Source: Rhodospirillaceae bacterium LM-1
GTDB taxonomy: Bacteria; Pseudomonadota; Alphaproteobacteria; Rhodospirillales; WMHbin7
NCBI GenBank assembly: GCA_902725215.1
Contig: CACUVI010000001.1
Coordinates: 124,001 to 188,000, forward strand
DNA length: 64,000 bases
Direction: 5' to 3'
A program made the position numbers and the translations under genes. How positions within the stretch are numbered: position 1 is the first letter of the stretch; each line of letters starts with the position of its first letter. Positions 36,021 through 45,000 of this stretch are shown one piece after another. The notes under the pieces were generated by a model. The model was given only the letters and a program-made list of their open reading frames with translations, was not told the DNA's origin and did no database searches.

Positions 36021-36863
36021 TCAGGCCTTGACCACCAGAACCGGGCAGGTGGTCTTGCCGATGACGCGCTCTGAAACGCTGCCCACCAGAACCTTGTCGA
36101 AACCGGTGCGTCCGTGCGTGCCGGTGATGATCAATCCAGCGGCCTTGCGTTGCGCGGCTTCCACGATCACCTGATCGGGTTCGCCGGGCAAGGCCTCGCC
36201 TTCGGCATCGATGCCCTGATCGCGCAAATAAGCTACGATTTTGGCCACCGAATCGCGGCCTTCCTGCTGGCGTTTTTCATTGTGGCTGGGAACCAGGGCC
36301 GTTACCACGCTGACCGCCGTGTGGCAGCATTTGGCGACCATGCTGGCCGTTACGGCCGCCGCGTCGCTGAAGCGCGATCCGTCGGTGGCCAGCAGGATGC
36401 GGCTGGTCCAAAGCTGGGATGCCTGCGGGGCCACCAGAACGCTGCATGGTCCCTTGCCGATCACCTTGACCGTGGCGTCGCCCACCATCAGCCGCGCCAA
36501 GCCCCGTCTTCCGCGTCGCCCCATTACGATCAGGTCGGCATTGACCTTGCGCGCGGCCTCGATGGTCTCGCGCGAGGGGTCGTCGCCGAAACAAAGCATG
36601 GGTTCGCAGGCGATTCCCGCCTCCTTGGCCCTTGCAACGACGGATTCCAGATGCGCGCGGGACTCCGCCGCCTTTTGGGCCACCAGTTGCGGCGCAATGG
36701 TTTCATATTCAGGGTTGGTTTTCACCATGGTCATGGCGAAGAGTTTGGCGCCCGACTTGGCGCCCACCGCAATGGCAAGCCGGACGGCGCCTGCGCTAAA
36801 TTCGGAGCCGTCGCTGGAAACAAGGATTCTATCCATGCGAGCCAGGGGGTCGAGCGAGGACAT
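36021..36863 (-). CDS. Tandem universal stress protein (UspA) domains
   Basis: Two UspA domains in 280 residues (about 10-145 and 152-280). The second has the full ATP-binding pattern G2xG9xGS (GTHGRTGFDKVLVGS). In the first the final Ser/Thr position differs (GRRGRRGLARLMVGDAT), so only one site may bind ATP. GGAG lies 7 bases before the start. It is transcribed with the downstream-strand neighbours DUF1634 and TauE and is separated from them by 13 bases. Confidence 0.92.
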   Translation of the reverse strand: MSSLDPLARMDRILVSSDGSEFSAGAVRLAIAVGAKSGAKLFAMTMVKTNPEYETIAPQLVAQKAAESRAHLESVVARAKEAGIACEPMLCFGDDPSRETIEAARKVNADLIVMGRRGRRGLARLMVGDATVKVIGKGPCSVLVAPQASQLWTSRILLATDGSRFSDAAAVTASMVAKCCHTAVSVVTALVPSHNEKRQQEGRDSVAKIVAYLRDQGIDAEGEALPGEPDQVIVEAAQRKAAGLIITGTHGRTGFDKVLVGSVSERVIGKTTCPVLVVKA

Positions 36864-36876
36864 GCGTTTGTCTCCG

Positions 36877-37344
36877 TCAGTGGCCGATGACCAGGATTCC
36901 CGAAGCCCCCAAGATCAGGACAAGCGTTTCAATCGCCAAAATGGCGGTGAAAACGCGTTCCTGATTGCGAAAAGGAATAGGAATGATGCGAAAATAGCAT
37001 GCGATGGTCACCGCGGACAGAAAGGCGATGCCGATGAAGTTCAGGAAGTCGCCATGGCCGATCAGCTTGACCCAGCTCCAGCCGGTGCCGACGCCCGTGG
37101 CGGTCAAATATTGATTAACCGGCATGGACCAATAGTTCGGCAGTTCGTTCAAGGGAACCAGCGGCGACAAAATTCCCGAAACATACAGTCCGAACGAGAC
37201 GATCAGGAGCGCCATGCCCGCCTTCATGCCGATATCGAGCAGGTTGGCGTAGATGAGTTGTTCTTGCGAAACTGCCAAAGGTTGGGGCTGCGAGACCGTT
37301 TCGGTCGTTTTGGCGGATGCGACGGACGGCAAGGTCATGTCCAT
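36877..37344 (-). CDS. DUF1634-type membrane protein
   Basis: A 155-residue protein with about three helices (near 43-60, 98-117 and 135-153). DUF1634 proteins commonly follow TauE/SafE exporters, as here (13 bases after the exporter stop), and may be an accessory subunit. The function is unknown. Confidence 0.6.
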   Translation of the reverse strand: MDMTLPSVASAKTTETVSQPQPLAVSQEQLIYANLLDIGMKAGMALLIVSFGLYVSGILSPLVPLNELPNYWSMPVNQYLTATGVGTGWSWVKLIGHGDFLNFIGIAFLSAVTIACYFRIIPIPFRNQERVFTAILAIETLVLILGASGILVIGH

Positions 37345-37357
37345 TGGTCTTACTCCT

Positions 37358-38308
37358 TTAGATTCCCAGGCCCTTCAAGAGGGCGCGTCCCCCGGCCAGC
37401 AACAGCATGCCGATCACCACCTTGCGCACCACCGAGGCGTTGGTGCGCTTAAGCAGACGCACGCCGACCAGCGATCCCAGCATGATGCCGATGATCGAGG
37501 GAACGGCGATGATGGCCAGAACCGCACCCTGGTTCAGATAGACCCAGGCGGCGGCGGTATCGACGATCGACAGCATGAATTTGCTGGTCGCCACCGAAAC
37601 CTTCAGAGGCGCGCCCATCAGCAGATTCAAGACCGGCACGTTGGCCCAACCGGCGCCAAGCCCGAACATGCCCGCCATCAGGCCGATCACGACGAACATG
37701 GCCAGCCCTTGCGGCGTGCGATGCACGCGCCAGTCAACGCTTTTGCCGGAATAGGCGTCGGTGAAGACGCCGTTCATCTTTAAGGCCGCCGACAGGCTGT
37801 CGGCCTTGGCGACTTCGGGGAATTCCGACTTTTTGGCCAGGAACATCAGAACGACGATGCCCAAAATGGTGGTGCCCAGCGCCAGTTGCACGACATTGGT
37901 GGGAAGCGCTAGGCCGATCATGGCCCCGGCGATGGCGGATGCCGAGGCCAGCAAAGCCAAGGGGGCGGCCAAGCGCAGGCTGGCCATGCCGCTGCTGAGC
38001 AGGCCCGGTCCGGCCGCCAGGGCGCCCGCCAGCGCCACCAGAAGACCGGCGCCACGCACGAAATCGAGATGGAAGGGGAAGAATCCGCCTACGATCGGCA
38101 CAAACAGCACGCCGCCGCCCACACCGCCCAGAACGGCCACGATTCCCAAGAAGAAGGTGACGACAAACAGCAAGGCGGCCCAGCCCCACCAGGGCAAGCC
38201 TTCTTCAGCGGCGGTTGGCAGGTCGGCGGCCAGGGCGAGGTCGGCGTTCAACAAGATCAGAGTGAAGACAGCCAGGAAAGCGATGCGCAGCAGAGGATGC
38301 GGATGCAA
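37358..38308 (-). CDS. TauE/SafE (TSUP) family anion exporter
   Basis: A 316-residue inner-membrane protein with an N-terminal signal-like helix and about eight further helices. The repeat motifs FLGIVAVLGGVGGGVLFVP and GLMAGMFGLGAGWANVPVLN are typical of TSUP carriers for sulfite, sulfoacetate or related sulfur anions. Substrate cannot be read from sequence. It is first in an operon with DUF1634 and a Usp gene. Confidence 0.85.
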   Translation of the reverse strand: MHPHPLLRIAFLAVFTLILLNADLALAADLPTAAEEGLPWWGWAALLFVVTFFLGIVAVLGGVGGGVLFVPIVGGFFPFHLDFVRGAGLLVALAGALAAGPGLLSSGMASLRLAAPLALLASASAIAGAMIGLALPTNVVQLALGTTILGIVVLMFLAKKSEFPEVAKADSLSAALKMNGVFTDAYSGKSVDWRVHRTPQGLAMFVVIGLMAGMFGLGAGWANVPVLNLLMGAPLKVSVATSKFMLSIVDTAAAWVYLNQGAVLAIIAVPSIIGIMLGSLVGVRLLKRTNASVVRKVVIGMLLLAGGRALLKGLGI

Positions 38309-38552
38309 CTTGGATTTCCTTTTTTTCTAAGGATGTTGCCCAATTTGTCTCCCTGCGGCCCATAGAGACCCAATGGCCAGGGGCGAAGCGAGACCGATAA
38401 TTTAGATATCCGTGATATTCCTGTGCGACCTACCCGTCAACAGGAATGTTGCAAAATACAACATCGCTGACGGCTGCGCGGCATTGCGAAACGCAATAAG
38501 GCGGAACCTTTCGGCTCCGCCTTGAAGTTAAAACTTGAAGATTTGCGGTCTG
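38309..38552. other. Intergenic region with tandem hairpins
   Basis: 244 bases between the TSUP exporter and a dehydrogenase gene. Near 38483-38497 there is ATTGCG/CGCAAT (loop AAA), and at 38498-38523 AAGGCGGA/TCCGCCTT with an inner CC/GG pair and TTTC loop. These sit 30 bases after the dehydrogenase stop and may end its transcript, although no T-tract follows. The AT-rich half near 38396-38420 may hold the exporter promoter. A small repeat ATGTTG/CAACAT lies at about 38446-38464. Confidence 0.4.
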
Positions 38553-39509
38553 CTACAGGCCGTTGGGCGGAGCTAGGCCCCGAAGAACGGCCAGGATGTT
38601 ATCCAGCGCCATCATGCCCATGGCATTGCGGGTTTCCACCGTGGCGCTGCCCAGATGCGGCAACAGGAAGGTGTTGGGCAACTCCCTGTAGCCGGGATGC
38701 ACCTTGGGTTCGTTTTCAAAGACATCCAGTCCGGCGGCTGCGATGCGGCCAGATTTCAGGGCGGCGATCAAGGCGTCGTCGTCGATCAAGCCGCCGCGCC
38801 CGGTATTGACCACGATGGCCCCTGCTTTCATCAGCGAAATGCGCCGTTCATTCAGAAAATGCCAAGTTTCGGGGGTCGATGGCGCATTCAGGGACAGAAT
38901 GTCGATCTGCATCAGCATCGTTTCGGGATCGGGATAGAAGGTGGCGCCTTTCTCCAGATCGGGGGGCAGGCGGTGGCGGTTCGAATAGAAAATGGACAGG
39001 CCGAAGGCGCGCGCTCTATCGGCCACCGCTTGGCCGATGCGTCCCATGCCCAGAATGCCCAGCCGCTTGCCGCCCAACTCGCAGCCCAGCAGTTGGGTGG
39101 GGGTCCAGCCGGTCCAACTGGCGTCGCGCATGATCTTTTCGCCTTCATGAGCGCGTCTTGCCGCCCCCAGGATAAGCAGCAAGGCGATTTCCGCGGTGGC
39201 GTTGGTCAGAACGCCCGGCGTATGGGCAACGGCTATGCCCAGCGCCTTGGCGGCTTGCACGTCGATATGATCGTAGCCCACCGAAAAAGTGGCGACGACC
39301 CGGACCGATTGTGGCAGACGGGCGATCAAGTCGGCGTCGATGCGTTCAGTGGGCGTTACCAGAAGGGCGCTGGCGCCTTCGGCCCGTTCCAGCAATTCCT
39401 TGCCGTCCATCGGTTTGTCCTGATCGGGAAGCCAGGCGTCGAATTCGCGTTTGATGCGCTCTTCGACCGCTTCGGGCAGGCGGCGCGTGACGATCAGCCG
39501 ATGCTTCAT
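38553..39509 (-). CDS. D-2-hydroxyacid dehydrogenase (glyoxylate/hydroxypyruvate reductase type)
   Basis: A 318-residue enzyme of the D-isomer-specific family: nucleotide-binding LGILGMGRIGQAVADRA, catalytic Arg in VVNTGRGGLIDD, Glu in GLDVFENEP and His in LLPHLGSAT. It likely reduces glyoxylate or hydroxypyruvate with NAD(P)H. The frame is open upstream to 39656 but MKHRLIVTRRL at 39509 is the natural start and overlaps the MFS transporter stop by four bases. Confidence 0.9.
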   Translation of the reverse strand: MKHRLIVTRRLPEAVEERIKREFDAWLPDQDKPMDGKELLERAEGASALLVTPTERIDADLIARLPQSVRVVATFSVGYDHIDVQAAKALGIAVAHTPGVLTNATAEIALLLILGAARRAHEGEKIMRDASWTGWTPTQLLGCELGGKRLGILGMGRIGQAVADRARAFGLSIFYSNRHRLPPDLEKGATFYPDPETMLMQIDILSLNAPSTPETWHFLNERRISLMKAGAIVVNTGRGGLIDDDALIAALKSGRIAAAGLDVFENEPKVHPGYRELPNTFLLPHLGSATVETRNAMGMMALDNILAVLRGLAPPNGL

Positions 39510-40744
39510 AGCTTGTGCCTTTTGCGGGAATAGACGATCCAGCCGACGCCGATCACCTGCAAACCCAGCATCAGGCCGAACGAGGCGGCGTAGGCCTGAC
39601 TGTCGTAATGGCCGTTCTCGGCGGGCCACAAGCCGATCACGGCGCCCATTCCCCACTGGCAGGCAAAGGTCGCGGCAAAGACCAGCAGATTGAAGCTGGT
39701 GGCGACGCGCCCCGCCATGCTGGGCGGGAAAAGCTGATTAAGGCTGGCATAGTTCAAGGCCCCCGACGTGCCCAGGAAACCGAACAGCAAGCAAAGCGGC
39801 AAGGCCAGCGATGTCGCTCGCAAGACAAGGGCCAATTGAACGAGAAGGAACAGGATCATTCCCGCTAGGGAAATCGTAAGCGGGCTGATCTTGTGGCGGC
39901 GCAGCCAGTCGGCCAGCAATCCCATCGAAACGAATCCCACGGCGACGGCCCCGGCCATGGCGAACAGGTGACCCGCCACTTCCGGGCGCGACAGCCCGGC
40001 CACATCGCGCAGCCAAGGACCTGCCCACAGCCCCTGAATGCCCATGAAACTGGCCTGGATCAGCGCCGAACCGGGCGCGATGCCCCAAAAAACGGGGCTT
40101 TTGAAAATGCTTTTCAGCGCGCCGATCTGTTGCTTGACGCTTTCGGGCTGGCTTGCGCCCGGCGCGTTTTTCTTGTCGGGCATGACAAAGAAAATGATGG
40201 CGGAAGCCAGCAGCGTGGCTGCCGCCAGAAGCAAGAACAGATTGCGCCAGCCCGTATGCTGCAAAGCGAATTCGACGGGAGCGGTGGCGGCTAACGCTCC
40301 CAGTCCGCCGCAACCCAGCAGCAGGCCGTTGACCAGCGGCAAGCGCTCGGATGCGTACCATTGCGTGAAGCCCTTCATCGAGGCCATCAGGCAGGCGGCA
40401 ACGCCCAAACCGATCAGTCCGCGCCCGAAGATCAGCATTTCCTTGGCCGAAGCCATGGCGAAGACGGCGGCGCCCAGGGCCGCGATCACCAACAGAGCCG
40501 CTTCGACCCGTCTTGGACCGAAACGGTCGAGCAGGATGCCCAACGGCAGTTGCGCCAAGCCGAATGTCAGAAAATAGGTGCTGGTCAATAGGCCTAGATC
40601 GGCGGGCGACAATCCGATCTCGCCGACCAGATCGGGGGCGATGACGGCATTGACCGATCTGTAAAGGTACGACAGGAAATATCCCCCGGCGAAGGGGAGA
40701 AAGACGCGCGCCGCGAGGCCAAGGGGAGAGGGCTGAAACGACAT
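39506..40744 (-). CDS. MFS transporter
   Basis: A 412-residue protein with about 12 helices and a central loop near residues 190-210. The loop 2-3 motif appears as GILLDRFGPRRVE. The translational overlap with the dehydrogenase suggests import of an organic acid that the enzyme then reduces; this is inference. A TetR-type gene lies 48 bases upstream on the same strand. Confidence 0.85.
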   Translation of the reverse strand: MSFQPSPLGLAARVFLPFAGGYFLSYLYRSVNAVIAPDLVGEIGLSPADLGLLTSTYFLTFGLAQLPLGILLDRFGPRRVEAALLVIAALGAAVFAMASAKEMLIFGRGLIGLGVAACLMASMKGFTQWYASERLPLVNGLLLGCGGLGALAATAPVEFALQHTGWRNLFLLLAAATLLASAIIFFVMPDKKNAPGASQPESVKQQIGALKSIFKSPVFWGIAPGSALIQASFMGIQGLWAGPWLRDVAGLSRPEVAGHLFAMAGAVAVGFVSMGLLADWLRRHKISPLTISLAGMILFLLVQLALVLRATSLALPLCLLFGFLGTSGALNYASLNQLFPPSMAGRVATSFNLLVFAATFACQWGMGAVIGLWPAENGHYDSQAYAASFGLMLGLQVIGVGWIVYSRKRHKL

Positions 40745-40792
40745 GGGTGCCCATTATGGACGCCCATGCCGTCTGAACTCAAGCAGAGCCGT

Positions 40793-41500
40793 TCAGGCCT
40801 TGCCGTGCAGCTTGCGAAACAGTTCTGGCGCCCGTTCGGCATATTCGCCGACATGCAGGTCGATCGTCTTGTCCAGATCGTCGGTGATGGGCAGGCCATA
40901 CACATGCTGGCGAACCGAGCGATAGAAGAAATGCGAATGCATCGACCAATAGGTTTCGATTTCCGCGGGCAACAGCGGGGCTTCGGTCGGGCTGGGCAGG
41001 CCAGCCTGATGGCGGATTTCGCCGCAGATCGGCAGAACGGCGCGATGCATCAATTCCTGGATGCCCTTTGTGTTCAAATCCAGCCCCTTGAGGCCAGCGA
41101 ACAGGAAAATGCGAACGCCTTCATAAGTGAAATAATTATCATAGAACTGGCGGTAAAAGATCTTCAGCCGATCCTTTAAGGGGCGCGACCGATCGGTGAT
41201 CAGCGAGTCCCAGGCCGGATTCCAGCGGTTCAGATAAACCTCCTGATAGACGCGGTCGATCAGGCTGCTTTTATCGGGAAAATAGCGGTAGAGCAGGGGC
41301 TGCGTAACCCCCAGCCTTTCTGCCAGAGCCCGTGTTTGCCCTTCGAAGCCGACTTCGGCAAAAAATCGGATGGCCTCATCGACGATCAGCTTCTCGCGTT
41401 CCTGGCGGGGAAGGCGTTTGCGGACGGGAAGATCGGAATTGTCGGCCACCAACCTGATGGGCGGACGGACGGGTGACATGGAGAGCGATTTGGTGAGCAT
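40793..41500 (-). CDS. TetR family transcriptional regulator
   Basis: A 235-residue regulator with an N-terminal helix-turn-helix (IVDEAIRFFAEVGFEGQTRALAERLGVTQPLLYRYFPDK split across residues 38-78) and an all-helical ligand domain. It lies 48 bases before the MFS gene on the same strand and may control it and itself. A perfect palindrome sits over its ribosome-binding region. The Met at 41500 has GAGG at about 10 bases; Met8 is a fallback start. Confidence 0.88.
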   Translation of the reverse strand: MLTKSLSMSPVRPPIRLVADNSDLPVRKRLPRQEREKLIVDEAIRFFAEVGFEGQTRALAERLGVTQPLLYRYFPDKSSLIDRVYQEVYLNRWNPAWDSLITDRSRPLKDRLKIFYRQFYDNYFTYEGVRIFLFAGLKGLDLNTKGIQELMHRAVLPICGEIRHQAGLPSPTEAPLLPAEIETYWSMHSHFFYRSVRQHVYGLPITDDLDKTIDLHVGEYAERAPELFRKLHGKA

Positions 41501-41511
41501 TTTTTAGATCC

Positions 41512-41521
41512 CTCAATTGAG
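41512..41521. promoter_or_regulatory. Palindromic candidate operator at the TetR start
   Basis: CTCAATTGAG is a perfect 10-bp palindrome that ends 11 bases before the TetR ATG and covers part of the GAGG ribosome site. This is a natural place for autorepression. Confidence 0.35.
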
Positions 41522-41599
41522 CAATATCTTTTGATTGTTTGTTTGATAAATAATAAGGTTAGCTACTTATGTGCGTCAAGCGTATTTAATCCAATTAAT

Positions 41600-41613
41600 T
41601 TGAAATGCATCAA
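41600..41613. promoter_or_regulatory. FNR/FixK-type box
   Basis: TTGAAATGCATCAA fits TTGA-N6-TCAA. It lies in the AT-rich region between the TetR gene and the SAM hydrolase gene, 107-156 bases from the two possible starts of the latter. Chance is likelier in AT-rich sequence. Confidence 0.35.
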
Positions 41614-41719
41614 TTTCCCTACGAATAACATTGACATTCATCACGTGCCTGACGCCTTGTCATGACATAATATCATCTAATTTTTTGCATGATAAATACA
41701 TTGGCGACCATCTCCAGGC

Positions 41720-42517
41720 ATGACGGAGAGCGAATTTAGAGCTATCTTCAAGGACATGATCCTTCTGTTCACGGATTTTGGCCTGCAAGGCCCCTATGTC
41801 GGTCAAATGAAGACCGTGTTGGCCGCAATCGAACCCAACATGCCTGTCATCGATTTGATGCATGACGCTCCTGTCTTCGATTCGAAGGCGGCAGCCTATT
41901 TGTTGGCCAGTTTGGTCGCTGAAATGCCGCAAGGGGCGGTGGTTCTGGCGGTTGTCGATCCCGGAGTCGGCAGTCAGCGGCGAGCCTTGGCTGTGGAAGC
42001 GGATGGGCGCTGGTATGTGGGGCCAGACAATGGGTTGTTCGAGTTGGTCATGCGCCGAAGCCGTCGCTTCCAGGCCTATGAAATTGCTTGGTGTCCCGCC
42101 AAATTGTCGGCCAGTTTCCACGGGCGCGATCTTTTTGCCCCGGTGGCGGCTAGGCTTTCCAGAGGGGACCGTCCGGATATGCTGCCCCTGGCCCAAGAAG
42201 AGGTGCGCCGCCCCGAATGGCCCGACGATTGGGCGGTCGCCATCTATCTTGACCGTTTCGGCAACGTCATGACGGGTTTGCGCGCTTCTCAAATGCCTGC
42301 GGGGGCCTGTATCCTGGCGGGCGGACGTTTGCTCAAGACCCGCAGAACCTTTTTCGAAGCAGAACCCGGCGAGGCTTTTTGGTACTCGAATTCCTGCGGA
42401 TTGGTGGAAATTGCTGTAAATCAAGGCGATGCCTCTGAAATTCTGTCACTCGTGCTGGGCAGCCCGGTTCAGGTGATTCCTTGCGTGGAATCAGCAAAAA
42501 CCGGGCGCATCCCTTGA
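41720..42517 (+). CDS. SAM hydrolase / SAM hydroxide adenosyltransferase family protein (DUF62)
   Basis: Up to 265 residues of the family related to fluorinase but using water: SAM to adenosine and methionine. Motifs LLFTDFGLQGPYVGQMK (N-terminal Asp), VVDPGVGSQRRALA and GPDNGLFELV are typical, and FHGRDLFAPVAARL marks the C-terminal part. Start choice is open: Met 41720 or Met 41756 (MILLFTDFG); the second fits the family N-terminus, the first has no clear ribosome site either. The physiological role of such hydrolases is still poorly understood. Confidence 0.85.
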   Translation: MTESEFRAIFKDMILLFTDFGLQGPYVGQMKTVLAAIEPNMPVIDLMHDAPVFDSKAAAYLLASLVAEMPQGAVVLAVVDPGVGSQRRALAVEADGRWYVGPDNGLFELVMRRSRRFQAYEIAWCPAKLSASFHGRDLFAPVAARLSRGDRPDMLPLAQEEVRRPEWPDDWAVAIYLDRFGNVMTGLRASQMPAGACILAGGRLLKTRRTFFEAEPGEAFWYSNSCGLVEIAVNQGDASEILSLVLGSPVQVIPCVESAKTGRIP

Positions 42518-42611
42518 TAAGTTCTGCTATCATCCCCACGGTTTCGTTGATGGCAATTATTCGAAAAATGGCGGCAGATCGGGGAAGCGCCCGCCAGGAG
42601 TGAACGGCTGC

Positions 42612-43454
42612 ATGGGGTACAAGATCAAGTTCTGGGGGGTTCGCGGCAGCATTGCCTGTCCGTCGCCGAACCATGTTGTCTATGGCGGGAATACAAGCTG
42701 CATCGAGTTCGTGTTGTCGGGTCGCGTCATCGTGATCGACGCGGGAACCGGCATTCGCAATCTTGGCCATGATTTCCTGCGCCGCAAAGTCGATTCGACC
42801 GTGTTGTTGCTGACCCATACCCATTGGGATCACATCAACGGTTTTCCCTTCTTCGCCCCCAATTTCCAGCCAGCTTTCAAGTTGCACATCATGGCGGGCC
42901 ATCTTGGTGGCAACAACGATACCGGTGACATCCGCAGCATCCAACAGGTTCTGGCCAGCCAGATGGCCAATCCTATGTTCCCGGTTCCACTGGCCGCGCT
43001 GAAGGCAGAAATCTCGTATGAGGATTTCAGGGCGGGCAGCACTTTCTCGCCTTACCCGGACGTCGTCATCAAGACGGCTGAACTGAACCATCCCAACGGC
43101 GCCACCGGCTACCGGATCGAGCATAAGGGTAAGTCGGTCTGCGTGATCACCGATACCGAACATGTGCCGGGGACGCCCGACAAGAATATTTTGGGCCTGA
43201 TCGAAGGCGCCGATCTGGTGATCTATGACAGCACCTACACCGACGATGAATTCCCGGCCAAGGTCGGTTGGGGCCATTCGACTTGGCAGGAAGGCATCCG
43301 GTTGTGCCGGTCGGCGAATGTGAAGCGTCTGGCCATTTTCCACCATGATCCGGACCATGACGATCAGTTCATGGAATCGCTGGAAGACACCGCCCGTCAG
43401 GTCTGGGACGGCACGTTGGTGGCGCGCGACAATATGGAACTGACGCTGGCTTAA
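42612..43454 (+). CDS. MBL-fold metal-dependent hydrolase
   Basis: A 280-residue metallo-beta-lactamase-fold enzyme with the metal motif HTHWDH (His69, His71, Asp73, His74), further ligands in LNHPNG and CVITDTEH, and the C-terminal FHHDPDH. It resembles cyclic-nucleotide phosphodiesterase-like or PhnP-type proteins. ATG 42612 (MGYKIKFWGVRGS) has AGGAG 11 bases upstream; GTG 42600 is inside that site. The substrate is not known. Confidence 0.85.
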   Translation: MGYKIKFWGVRGSIACPSPNHVVYGGNTSCIEFVLSGRVIVIDAGTGIRNLGHDFLRRKVDSTVLLLTHTHWDHINGFPFFAPNFQPAFKLHIMAGHLGGNNDTGDIRSIQQVLASQMANPMFPVPLAALKAEISYEDFRAGSTFSPYPDVVIKTAELNHPNGATGYRIEHKGKSVCVITDTEHVPGTPDKNILGLIEGADLVIYDSTYTDDEFPAKVGWGHSTWQEGIRLCRSANVKRLAIFHHDPDHDDQFMESLEDTARQVWDGTLVARDNMELTLA

Positions 43455-43457
43455 CAC

Positions 43458-43485
43458 GCCTTGCGAAAAGCTATTTCGGCAAGGC
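43458..43485. terminator. Possible bidirectional terminator between the MBL gene and motB
   Basis: GCCTTGC(G)AAA pairs with TTTCGGCAAGGC around loop AGCTA, with one bulge. It lies between convergent genes and overlaps the last motB codons. No T-tract is obvious, so function is uncertain. Confidence 0.35.
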
Positions 43486-44163
43486 CGATGTTTCGTTCTG
43501 GCGCGGCATGATGTGAACGGTCACGCGCCGGTTGATGGCTTGGTTGGCGGGCAATGGGTTGCCATTCATGTCGCGGTTGGGCACTTTGGGGGCCACGTCG
43601 GCGAAGCCGGTGGCGCGCAGTCTGGCCGGGACAACGCCGCCGCTGATGAAATAGCGCGTGACCGTGGTCGCTCGCATGGCCGACAACTCCCAGTTCGAGG
43701 GGAATTGAGGCGTCGCGATGGGCACGTCGTCGGTATGGCCCTCGACCTCAACCTGGAATGCCTGATAACGCTCGGCATTGAGAAGGGCTGCCACGCGCTT
43801 CAGCACCACTTCGGCTTCCGGCTTGATGTCGGCCGTTCCCGCCAGATAAAAGGCCTGCGCCGCGAATTCAAGAACGATGCCGCGGTCATCTGTCATGACG
43901 CCCATCGATTCCTCAACTCCCAGCGACTGGGCGGTATCTTTCAAATCATCCTTCAACAGTTGGATCGGTTGAAGAACGTCCTTTTTCGCGATGTCCTTGG
44001 CCAGCGACTGCTGCAACTGTTCCAGCTTTACCGGATCGACTTTCGAGATCGAAAACATCATGACGAAAAAGGCCATCAAAAGGGTAATGGCGTCGGCATA
44101 GGTTGTCAGCCAGTCCTCGCACTCTTCACCTTCTTTTGTCGGGGCTGCGAATTTGTCGCCCAT
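43471..44163 (-). CDS. motB: Flagellar motor stator protein MotB/PomB
   Basis: A 230-residue stator subunit: one N-terminal helix with the ion-binding Asp24 (TYADAITLLMAFFVMMFS), and a C-terminal OmpA-like peptidoglycan-binding domain (VEVEGHTDDVPI, NWELSAMRATTVTRYF, NRRVTVHI). With MotA it converts ion flow to torque. It starts 7 bases after the motA stop. No other flagellar genes are nearby. Confidence 0.92.
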   Translation of the reverse strand: MGDKFAAPTKEGEECEDWLTTYADAITLLMAFFVMMFSISKVDPVKLEQLQQSLAKDIAKKDVLQPIQLLKDDLKDTAQSLGVEESMGVMTDDRGIVLEFAAQAFYLAGTADIKPEAEVVLKRVAALLNAERYQAFQVEVEGHTDDVPIATPQFPSNWELSAMRATTVTRYFISGGVVPARLRATGFADVAPKVPNRDMNGNPLPANQAINRRVTVHIMPRQNETSALPK

Positions 44164-44170
44164 GGCGCCC

Positions 44171-44968
44171 TTATCTCTTCATGTGCTTGTCGATACTGAA
44201 ATGGATGCTGGGATCGAGGAAGCTGTTCATGCGGTCTTGGATATAGCGGGGGCTTTTGCGTTCGGCCAGCAAGGCCAGCCCCTCGGCGACAAGATAGTTC
44301 CTGAAGCGCACGATTTCTTCTCGCTGCTGGATTTTGCTGGCGGCGGGAAGCAAGATGATGCGGGCGAACAGCACGCCGTAAAGGGTGGTGATCAATGCCA
44401 CGGCAAGACCCGAGCCAAGGCCGGAAGGGTCGGTGGCCATCTTGTCGAGCATGATGACCAGACCGACCAGGGTGCCGATCATGCCGAAGGCGGGCGCGTT
44501 GGCGCCCATGTTCTTCAAGATGGCAACCGGGATGGTGGCGCGTTGAAAGGTCGATTCGATGGTGTTGGCCAGCGTGTCGCGCACTTCCTGGCCGGTATAG
44601 CCGCTGATGACCAGATCGACGCCGAAGGACAGGAATTTGTCCTGACTGCGCAGCTTGCCCGCATCGGCTTCCAAGGCGGGCAGGCCGCTTTTTTGCACCA
44701 TATAACCCCAGCGGATGACGCGGCCCACTTCGCCTGTCAGCGCCATGCGGCCGATCTTGGCGGCAATGATAACCGTACGCAGAACGCTCAGCGCCTGAAA
44801 GACGTAGCGGGCTTCATAGGAAATAAACGTCGCGGCAAAAGTGCCGCCGACAACCATGATGAAGCTGGCCAGATCGAGGAAGGCCTTGTAATTGTCGGTC
44901 GAGATAATGATCGACCAAACAAACAGGGCAAGGCTGAAAATCAGGCCAAAGATTGTTGGTAGCGACAT
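44171..44968 (-). CDS. motA: Flagellar motor stator protein MotA/PomA
   Basis: A 265-residue protein with four helices. The third and fourth (FGMIGTLVGLVIML, GSGLAVALITTLYGVLFARIILLP) are the conserved channel helices, and the cytoplasmic loop has charged residues that face the rotor. Length and sequence are closer to PomA (sodium type) than E. coli MotA, but ion choice is not proven. First gene of the motAB pair. Confidence 0.92.
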   Translation of the reverse strand: MSLPTIFGLIFSLALFVWSIIISTDNYKAFLDLASFIMVVGGTFAATFISYEARYVFQALSVLRTVIIAAKIGRMALTGEVGRVIRWGYMVQKSGLPALEADAGKLRSQDKFLSFGVDLVISGYTGQEVRDTLANTIESTFQRATIPVAILKNMGANAPAFGMIGTLVGLVIMLDKMATDPSGLGSGLAVALITTLYGVLFARIILLPAASKIQQREEIVRFRNYLVAEGLALLAERKSPRYIQDRMNSFLDPSIHFSIDKHMKR

Positions 44969-45000
44969 GGTCGGGCAGGCTGCTCCGTCTGACGTCTGAA

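Larger units (their letters stand above)
41501..41719. promoter_or_regulatory. AT-rich divergent control region
   Basis: The region is much richer in A/T than its surroundings. It contains the palindrome CTCAATTGAG (41512-41521) just upstream of the TetR start, an FNR/FixK-like TTGAAATGCATCAA (41600-41613) and the palindrome TGTCATGACA near 41658. It separates the TetR gene from the SAM hydrolase gene and probably holds both promoters. Low GC may also hint at acquired DNA. Confidence 0.45.
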
